NCBI RefSeq assembly: GCF_018728565.1
Contig: NZ_JACSOI010000011.1
Location: 60,948-124,947, forward strand
Reading direction: 5' to 3'
DNA: 64,000 bases
DNA from: Zobellia russellii
Lineage (GTDB): Bacteria > Bacteroidota > Bacteroidia > Flavobacteriales > Flavobacteriaceae
The notes under the pieces were generated by a model. That model worked only from the letters and a program-made list of their open reading frames with translations. It had not been told where the DNA came from and made no database searches. The translations under genes and the position numbers were made by a program. Below, in pieces: positions 55,576-63,700 of this stretch (within the stretch, counting starts at the first letter, position 1; each line of letters opens with the position of its first letter).

Positions 55576-58500
55576 ATGCAAAAGCGCATCTCGATACCGT
55601 TATTTTTTGTCGGTTTTTTCCTCATCAGTTTTGCACAAGCACAAGTAAAAATAGGTGATAACCCTCAAACAATTGATCCCGCTTCCATTCTGGAACTAGA
55701 AAGTTCGGACAAGGTTTTGGTCATTACAAGAGTAGACTCTTTGCAAATGACAACCATTGTTCCCAATCGTGGGGCTTTGGTCTACAATACTACTGCAGAT
55801 TGTGTGTATTATTATGATGGTGCGGCATGGATCAGTATGTGCGAAGGCGCAGATGGTGGTGCCCTCACGGCAACGCCTATTGTAAATTCAGAAAGTACTA
55901 TTGTTATTACCCAAACAGCGGGTGGCAACAATTTTGAAATAGCTCCAAATAGTATTACCAGCGATCAAATATTGAACGGGGGAATTAACGGGGTAGATAT
56001 ACAAAACGGATCTATTGGACGGGGAAAATTAGCGCCAAATGCCGTAGATAAAGCTAGAATTGCACAAAACGCGGTTGGCCCTTACGCCATTGATCGCGAT
56101 AGCCTTCCGTTAAGCTTTTTTAATAACGATGCCGGTTTTATTACCGGTGCCAACGTAGTAAGTGGTGATGCGGACAATTCCATTAGTGTAGGTAGTGATA
56201 GTGGCGCTTTCTTCGATGCAACCACTTTAGAAGATAATATTGCCGCAAATACGGCTGCTATTGCTGCAGATGGTGATAAAAGCAATACTAACGAAATACA
56301 GACCCTTTCCATTTCTGGAAATCTATTGTCCATAACCAACGGCAATGCGGTTACTATTCCTACTGCAGATGGATCGGACACCAATATAAACCAAGGTAAT
56401 AACATAACTATTACCGGTAACGGTACGGCAGCAACACCATATGTTATAAATGCCGCAAACGAAGTTGATGGCAGCATAACCAATGAATTGATAACAGGTG
56501 CTGTTTTAAATGCCGCTAACGAATTGGTTATTACAGAAGCAGGAACCAATACCACCGTAGACTTAAGTTCTTTGGCCGGTGGAGGAGCACTTGCCCAAAT
56601 TAATTCAACCGCCACTGTTACCGTTTCGGGAGACGGTTCAGCGGCCACACCTTATACTTTAACGGCAAACGGAGGTGTTACCGGAACCGGAACTACAGCC
56701 GACCCATTTTCACTCTCACCTGGTGCAGGTGGCCAATGGCTGACAACAAATGGTACGGGTCAAGTTATATGGGACGACCTTCCTCCCGGTCTTGGAGACG
56801 ATCAAAATGCTGGTGAAGTCCCAGTTGCAGCCATACCAGTAAACTATACGGCAGCTACAGCAGATGTAGAGGCTCATTTGGCCGGAATAGATGCTGCTTT
56901 AACCGGAGGAAGTACAGACGACCAAAATGCGGGCGAAGTACCGGTAGCACTTACAGCTACTAACTATACTGCGGCTACGCAAGATGTTGAGGCTCATTTA
57001 GCCGGGATTAATACAGCCTTGGGTACAGCAGGAACTGCTCAAAATTTGAGTCAAGTTTTAACAACGGGTGCTAGCGCTGGAAATCTAAAAATTGTAGACC
57101 TTTCCGACCCAACGTTGGATCAAGATGCGGCCACCAAGAAATATGTAGATGACGAAATTACCGCTAATAATACATTGGCAGATGGGGATATTCTTGTAGG
57201 TGATGCCACAGGAGTGGCACAAGCCATTACCCTAAGTGGTGATGCTACAATTGATAATGCAGGAGTTCTTACCGTTGAAGATGATGCCATTGATACAGAT
57301 AAAATATTAGACGCAACTATTGGTCTTACGGATTTAAGTGATATGGGAGCCACAGCAGACGGCCAAATACTAAAGTGGGATACCGCTACAACTTCTTGGA
57401 TCGTATCAAATGGCTCCAGCCATTTTGGTACTGAGAACGCTATATTTTTTGGAGATGACGTGGATGGCTCTCCAACAGATGCTGGAAATGAGTTTTACTG
57501 GGATCCTGAAGGCAGAAAAGTTAGTACGTTAGGCTTTGGTGCTTTGTATATTGGGTTAGATGGTGCTTTGAACACAAAAAGTACAGTTGCCAAAGTTCAA
57601 ATTATGGAGCAATTAGGCGGACAGTTGTCATATGCCTTACATCTTCAAAATGACACTAATTCAAATGGTTCTGCGGTAGCAACCTTATTTGCGGTAGATG
57701 GTGAAGGAGGTTTTGGAAAAGGAGCTTTAGCTTACGAAAGAACAGGAGCGTATGCTACCGGAGATTTTCACTTTCTTCAAAATTCCAATAATACCAATGA
57801 GTCCTTACCCACCCTAACCGATAAAGCCTTCACCATAAAAAATAATAGAGACATCGTCCTTTACGGAGGTGTTGAAATTGAGGGTTTAGGAACAGGTACC
57901 GCAGGCCAAGTTCTTACTTCCACAGGTACTGGTGTTGAATGGGGAACTGGAGGCTCTACAACCTATACCGGTGGAGCCGGTATAACACTTACAGGAACAA
58001 CTTTTGCTGTGGATAATTTAGCAGGAGAAGTAACCGGACCAACTTCTGCTACTGTAATTGCCGATGATGTAATTGGAACCGATGAATTAGCTCCTAACGC
58101 TGTCTTTGAGGAAAATATTAATGCCAACGCCGTTACATCAGCTAAAATAGCACCTAATACAATTGCTATTGAAGATCTTAGTCCAATGGGCGCAACGGCC
58201 AACGGACAAGTTCTAAAATGGGATAATGATAATACAACATGGACTATTGGAACAGATGATACTACTGCAGGTGGTGGTTTAACCGCTGTAGAAACGACAA
58301 CTTCATTAACTGGTAATGGAACATCTGGTTCGCAACTTGATATTGCAGACGATGCCATAAGTACTGATGAATTAGCAGTTAATGCTGTTTTTACAGAAAA
58401 TATCAATGCTGGTGCTGTAACTGCTGATAAAATTGGAGAAAATGAAGTAACCGTAGCCAAAATTGCTGAAGGTGCTGACGGAGAGGTACTCACAACCAAC

Positions 58501-59145
58501 AGTTCTGGTGATGTAATTTGGGCACCTGTTAGTGGAACAAATCTTTCCACAACAAACTTAACTCAAACTGCAGGGGAAGACAGAACGTATAATTTAAATG
58601 GTTCTAATTTATACTTTGATGGGGCTGGTTTAATAGGTATTGGCACAACAACACCTGCTGCCAAATTTCATGTTTCTGGTGGACAAGTTAGAGCTGCAAC
58701 ATTTTCTGCGGGTGATGGGTTTGCATATGGTTTTTCAAGCGACCCCGACACTGGTATGTATCGTGAGGAAGCGGATAAAATTGCTTTTGATGTTGGCGGA
58801 AATCAAGCCTTAACTATAGACGAACCTAGAACGGGAATCACTAATGTAACGGTCAACGGTGCATTTTCTACAAATATTAGAAATGAACCATCAGGTGGTG
58901 TAGTGAATATTGCTGAGGATGATTACACTGTAATAATTTCGAATGCAACTTCTGTCACATTACCAACACCGTCCACAAGCGGAACTGATATTAACATTGG
59001 TAAAATTTATATTTTAAAAAATATCACAGGAGGTTTGGTCCCTATTAGTTCTTATTCCGATTCACTAGGAAACAATGTAACCGATCTTCAACCAGGAGTT
59101 ACACAATTGCAAAGTGATGGTACCACTTGGCATCAAATCAACTAA
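55576..59145 (+). CDS. large exported tail-fibre-like repeat protein
   Basis: 1189 residues with signal peptide (ending FAQA). Mature N terminus (23-89) is a 67-residue module with two Cys 13 apart (76 and 89), shared with the gene at 60753. Then come low-complexity Thr/Asn/Ala repeats: stretches like SITSDQILNGGINGVDIQN and DDAISTDELAVNAVF, two 40-residue tandem repeats (56797-57036), ATKKYVDDE and a C-terminal IGTTTPAAKFHVSGG region typical of phage tail-fibre and Bacteroidota surface proteins. No T9SS C-terminal domain is visible. The partner gene 3 bp downstream carries one. Role likely adhesion or structure, by inference. Confidence 0.8.
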   Translation: MQKRISIPLFFVGFFLISFAQAQVKIGDNPQTIDPASILELESSDKVLVITRVDSLQMTTIVPNRGALVYNTTADCVYYYDGAAWISMCEGADGGALTATPIVNSESTIVITQTAGGNNFEIAPNSITSDQILNGGINGVDIQNGSIGRGKLAPNAVDKARIAQNAVGPYAIDRDSLPLSFFNNDAGFITGANVVSGDADNSISVGSDSGAFFDATTLEDNIAANTAAIAADGDKSNTNEIQTLSISGNLLSITNGNAVTIPTADGSDTNINQGNNITITGNGTAATPYVINAANEVDGSITNELITGAVLNAANELVITEAGTNTTVDLSSLAGGGALAQINSTATVTVSGDGSAATPYTLTANGGVTGTGTTADPFSLSPGAGGQWLTTNGTGQVIWDDLPPGLGDDQNAGEVPVAAIPVNYTAATADVEAHLAGIDAALTGGSTDDQNAGEVPVALTATNYTAATQDVEAHLAGINTALGTAGTAQNLSQVLTTGASAGNLKIVDLSDPTLDQDAATKKYVDDEITANNTLADGDILVGDATGVAQAITLSGDATIDNAGVLTVEDDAIDTDKILDATIGLTDLSDMGATADGQILKWDTATTSWIVSNGSSHFGTENAIFFGDDVDGSPTDAGNEFYWDPEGRKVSTLGFGALYIGLDGALNTKSTVAKVQIMEQLGGQLSYALHLQNDTNSNGSAVATLFAVDGEGGFGKGALAYERTGAYATGDFHFLQNSNNTNESLPTLTDKAFTIKNNRDIVLYGGVEIEGLGTGTAGQVLTSTGTGVEWGTGGSTTYTGGAGITLTGTTFAVDNLAGEVTGPTSATVIADDVIGTDELAPNAVFEENINANAVTSAKIAPNTIAIEDLSPMGATANGQVLKWDNDNTTWTIGTDDTTAGGGLTAVETTTSLTGNGTSGSQLDIADDAISTDELAVNAVFTENINAGAVTADKIGENEVTVAKIAEGADGEVLTTNSSGDVIWAPVSGTNLSTTNLTQTAGEDRTYNLNGSNLYFDGAGLIGIGTTTPAAKFHVSGGQVRAATFSAGDGFAYGFSSDPDTGMYREEADKIAFDVGGNQALTIDEPRTGITNVTVNGAFSTNIRNEPSGGVVNIAEDDYTVIISNATSVTLPTPSTSGTDINIGKIYILKNITGGLVPISSYSDSLGNNVTDLQPGVTQLQSDGTTWHQIN
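55642..55842 (+). repeat. shared N-terminal module, copy A
   Basis: Codes for residues 23-89 (QVKIGDN to SMC). It aligns without gaps to residues 19-85 of the protein starting at 60753, with 36 of 67 identical by eye count. Resembles the LDIxSxxKGLLIPR-type entry domain frequent in flavobacterial tail-fibre-like proteins. Confidence 0.85.
56797..57036 (+). repeat. two tandem 120-bp repeats
   Basis: Two 40-codon units begin at 56797 and 56917 with DDQNAGEVPVA and end near EAHLAGI.AAL. They are in frame within the large repeat protein. Confidence 0.85.
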
Positions 59146-59148
59146 AAA

Positions 59149-60300
59149 ATGACAAGATATATCTTATATATAACGTTGTTCATTGGTTTTAGCGTACAGG
59201 CACAATCGGCTTTGTACAATACCGGCAACCTTCGTATTCACGATGGCGGTGTCATGGGTTTGCATACCAACTTGGTCAATGACGGTAGTTTTGACGAGAA
59301 TTTGGGTTTGGTAGGTTTTTATGGAGACAACCTCCGTACCATTAGCGGAAGCCTGCCCGCAACCTTGTACGATGTTGAGTTCGTAACTGGCGGTGGTACC
59401 GTAGTGCAGACCTCCTTAAATGTATTGAACAATGCCAATTTCATTACCGGAGATATTATTACCGATCGCGTACAACCTTCCATAACCCTTAACTTTTTGG
59501 CAGATGCCTTTCCCAACGGCCAGAGCGATATTAGTAAGGTAGACGGCTATGTAAGTGTAAATAACCAGCAGAACTTTATTTTTCCCGTTGGTGATTTTCA
59601 ACAGTTGCGTCCGCTTATCTTAAATTCAGAAGGTATTAATAACGTGGCACGTTGTGCCTACTATATAGAAGACCCTAATAGCCCAAGTGTACTGCCACGC
59701 GCATTCAACACGAACAATAAAGCCGTAGAAATAGGTGATATTAGTACGGTTGAATTTTGGCATCTGGAAGGTTCCGTAGCTTCTTCCATTCAACTATCTT
59801 GGAACGAACGCAGCAACATGGGCCTTTTGACCAATGACGTAAACGAGATTGTAATTGTAGGTTATAGCAAATCTGCCAACCAATGGGTTAGCCTTGGCGG
59901 TCCCGCACCTGCCGGAAACCTAAATGAAGGTGTGGTAGCTTCCGGTTCATTTATTCCGGACGAGTATGAAGTACTTACTTTTGCCGCAATGGGTGAACCA
60001 AGGGATTATCTAGACTTGGAAAACTATTTTGTTTCGCCCAACGGAGATGGCATAAACGATTTCTTGGAAATTCCGGAATTGGCGCTCTCCCCTAACAACT
60101 TTATGCAGATTTTTAACCGTGAGGGACTCAAAGTATTTGAAAAAGCAAACTACACCAATGAGTTTAACGGACTTTCTACACAAAATAATTTTGTAGTAAC
60201 AAGAGATAAAGGCCTTCCTTCAGGTGTCTATTTTTACATTGTTACCCTAGAAGATTTGGACCTTGAGTTTCAAGGATTTTTATATTTGGCGAACGATTAA
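59149..60300 (+). CDS. T9SS type B sorting-domain protein, partner of the large repeat protein
   Basis: 383 residues with a signal peptide (ending SVQAQ). The body is beta-rich with no recognised family (GNLRIHDGGVMGLHTNLVND is typical of proteins in this position). The C terminus is the gliding-motility/type B sorting domain: FVSPNGDGINDFLEIPEL then MQIFNREGLKVFE. The start is 3 bp after the stop of the large repeat protein, so both are coexpressed. It may deliver or anchor the large protein at the surface. Confidence 0.85.
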   Translation: MTRYILYITLFIGFSVQAQSALYNTGNLRIHDGGVMGLHTNLVNDGSFDENLGLVGFYGDNLRTISGSLPATLYDVEFVTGGGTVVQTSLNVLNNANFITGDIITDRVQPSITLNFLADAFPNGQSDISKVDGYVSVNNQQNFIFPVGDFQQLRPLILNSEGINNVARCAYYIEDPNSPSVLPRAFNTNNKAVEIGDISTVEFWHLEGSVASSIQLSWNERSNMGLLTNDVNEIVIVGYSKSANQWVSLGGPAPAGNLNEGVVASGSFIPDEYEVLTFAAMGEPRDYLDLENYFVSPNGDGINDFLEIPELALSPNNFMQIFNREGLKVFEKANYTNEFNGLSTQNNFVVTRDKGLPSGVYFYIVTLEDLDLEFQGFLYLAND

Positions 60301-60304
60301 TTAC

Positions 60305-60336
60305 AAAAAGAGACCTAAAATGGTCTCTTTTTTTTT
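60305..60336 (+). terminator. terminator after the type B protein
   Basis: AAAAAGAGACC pairs with GGTCTCTTTTT over a 6-base loop and runs into T residues. Ends the 55576-60300 operon. Confidence 0.85.
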
Positions 60337-60752
60337 ACCGTTCATCGATCTTTTATACTACCCAGTTAGGGTGACAGAATATACCTACAACTTATTCTTC
60401 TTTCTTCACTACACTTTCCCTTGGCTTCACAACAAATTCTGTGCAGTTCGTCGATCAAGGTATAATTTTACATAAAAATTGAAATTTCCCTGCCTATAAG
60501 AGAAAATGGTTTTACGAATTGGTCTTACCAAATACAAGCCAGATTCCATAGTGCATTCTTTTTTTTAATAAAATGATTAAACCCTTATTACCTCTAACAT
60601 TTAGGTAATACCTAAACAAAGAAATTCCCTTTACAACCTACCAACGGGTTTGATCATAATTGATTTTAGAATTGAATAATTAAAATATATAACATTAACC
60701 GCCCAGCATTTTATTCTAAAAAATAAAATGTTAAACAAATCTTAAAATAAAG
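60337..60752 (+). other. gap before the giant repeat gene
   Basis: 416 bases without a supported gene. Contains a palindrome (60600-60616) with an additional upstream half-site (60587-60593). A short plus-strand open frame here overlaps the previous gene and has no protein character. No TAnnTTTG box was found. Confidence 0.45.
60587..60616. promoter_or_regulatory. operator candidate: palindrome plus half-site
   Basis: TTTAGGTA-A-TACCTAAA (60600-60616) is a perfect palindrome with 8-bp arms around one base. ATTACCT at 60587 pairs with AGGTAAT at 60603, giving a third half-site. It lies 137 bases before the giant repeat gene and could bind a dimeric regulator or switch between two hairpins. 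Confidence 0.45.
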
Positions 60753-63700
60753 ATGAAAAACGTTCCCCTAGTCGTTCTCCTCTTTTTAACGCAGTTAGCC
60801 TACACACAAGTCAAGATTGGAGACAACATCAATCAAATTGATGCCGCCTCTCTTATGGAGCTAGAAAGTGCCTCGCGCGTGCTGGTCGTTACCCGGGTAA
60901 CGAATTCCCAAATGAGTGCGATTACACCTTTAAACGGTGCACTGGTTTTCAATACGGACGAAAACTGCCTTTTTCAGTATAAAAATAATACGTGGACTAG
61001 CCTGTGCGTTAATGTGGCTGCAGGAGAAACGGTCACCGCTTTACTGGACAATAATGACGGCACAGTAACCTACACCAACGAAGCCGGAACGCCCGTTACA
61101 TTTTCAAAAGCCAATTTAACGGACAATCTAGACGGTAGTTTCACCTTTACCAATGGTAGCGGTGCACTAAACTTTGTAGGTACGGACAATCAAAACCTAG
61201 AGAGTGCCACACTAGACCAAACTTCCTCCTCTTTATTAATTGAGATTGAAAGTGGAAGTAGTACCAGTGCCGATCTTTCCGCTTTAGAGGAATCCGCTGA
61301 TATCGCCGCTGTACAAAATGACGTGGACCAGAACGAAGCCGATACAGACGCAGCAATACTGAATGTTCAAAATGATGTCGACCAAAACGAATCAGACGCC
61401 GATGCGGCCATACTTGCCGTACAAAACGATGTGGACCAAAACGAAGTGGATGCTGATGCAGCAATACTCACAGTTCAAAATGATGTGGATCAAAACGAAG
61501 CGGACGCAGATGCAGCAATACTCGCAGTTCAAAACGATGTAAACCAAAATGAATCGGATGCCGATGCAGCTATTCTTGCCGTGCAAAACGACGTGGACCA
61601 GAACGAAACTGACGCAGATGCGGCAATCGCATTAAAAGAAGATTCCGCGAACAAATCCGATGACGTAACACTAGCCGATGCCACAAATACAAAGTTCCCT
61701 ACGGAACTGGCCGTGAAGACCTATGTGGACGGACAAATAGCCGCTACCGCTGATGACGATATTACAGGGGCTTCAATCGATGCTTCCAGTATTTTAAAAA
61801 TCGATGAAGGGACTTCTTCCGTAACCGTGGACCTTTCCGCATTGGAAGAATCCGCAGATATCACTGCAGTACAGAACGATGTCGACCAGAACGAAGCAGA
61901 TGCAGACGCCGCCATACTTGCCGTTCAAAATGACGTGGACCAGAACGAAGCGGACGCCGATGCAGCAATGCTCGCAGTTCAAAACGATGTTGACCAAAAC
62001 GAGGCAGATGCAGATAACGCTATCGCAGCAGTTCAATCTGATGTTGACCAGAACGAAGTGGATGCTGATGCAGCTATTCTCGCTGTACAAAACGATGTTG
62101 ACCAAAACGAGGCAGACGCTGATGCAGCAATACTTGCCGTACAAAATGACGTGGACCAAAATGAAGCAGACGCAGACGCGGCGATTCTTACCGTTCAAAA
62201 TGATGTAAATCAAAATGAAGCTGACGCAGATGCTGCCATCGCCTTGAAAGAGGATACCGCGAACAAATCCGATGACGTTACATTGGCCGATGCCACAAAC
62301 ACCAAGTTCCCAACGGAACTGGCCGTGAAGACCTATGTGGACGGACAAATCACAGCAACCGCTGATGACGATATCACGGGTGCTTCGATTGACGGTTCCA
62401 GTGTACTGAAAATCGATGAAGGGACTTCTTCCGTAACCGTGGACCTTTCCGCTTTGGAAGAGTCTGCCGACATTACTGCCGTACAAAACGACGTAGACCA
62501 GAATGAAGCTGATGCGGACAACGCAATCGCAGCTGTACAATCGGACGTTGACCAGAACGAAACTGACGCTGATGCTGCAATTCTTGCCGAAACCAATAGA
62601 GCAACTGCAGCAGAAACCATCATTCAAAATGATGTTGACCAAAATGAAACAGACGCCGACAACGCAATCGCAGCTGTACAATCGGATGTTGACCAAAATG
62701 AAGCTGACGCAGACGCCGCGATTCTTGCAGTGCAAAATGATATTGACCAAAACGAAACAGACGCAGACAACGCAATCGCAGCTGTACAATCTGACGTTGA
62801 CCAAAACGAAGCCGACGCTATTGCAGCAATACTTGCCGTTCAAAATGATGTAAATCAAAATGAAGCTGACGCAGATGCAGCAATCGCATTAAAAGAAGAT
62901 TCCGCGAACAAATCCGATGACGTTACCTTGGCCGATGCCACAAACACCAAATTCCCGACCGAACTGGCCGTGAAGACCTACGTGGACGGACAGATTGCCG
63001 CTACCGCTGATGACGATATTACAGGGGCTTCGATTGATGCTTCCAGTATTTTAAAAATCGACGAAGGGACATCTTCCGTAACCGTGGACCTTTCCGCATT
63101 GGAAGAATCCGCTGATATCACCGCAGTACAGAACGACGTTGACCAGAACGAAGCAGATGCCGATGCTGCCATCCTTGCCGTACAAAACGATGTAAACCAA
63201 AATGAAGCGGATGCAGATGCGGCTATTCTTGCAGTTCAAAACGATGTCGACCAGAACGAAGCGGATGCCGATGCGGCTATTCTTGCAATTCAAAACGATG
63301 TAAATCAAAATGAAACTGATGCAGATGCAGCCATCCTTGCCGTGCAAAACGAGGTAAATCAAAATGAAGCGGATGCCGATGCGGCAATCGCCCTAAAGGA
63401 AAATTCCGCGAACAAATCGGATGACGTAACCTTGGCCGATGCCACTAACACCAAGTTCCCTACGGAACTGGCCGTGAAGACCTATGTGGACGGACAAATA
63501 GCCGCTACCGCTGATGACGATATTACAGGGGCTTCGATTGATGCTTCCAGTGTCTTGAAAATCGATGAAGGGACTTCTTCCGTAACCGTAGACCTTTCCG
63601 CTTTGGAAGAATCCGCAGATATCACTGCAGTACAAAACGATGTTGACCAAAACGAGGCAGACGCTGATGCGGCCATACTTGCAGTACAAAATGACGTGGA

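Noticed and set aside
56082..58550. Minus-strand open frames of 188 and 195 codons inside the large repeat protein
   Set aside because: Ala/Val/Ser/Pro-rich antisense of repetitive coding sequence; shadows only.
60263..60475. Open frame of 70 codons across the terminator after the type B gene
   Set aside because: It overlaps the preceding gene out of frame and runs through a clear terminator hairpin; low-complexity residues, no family.
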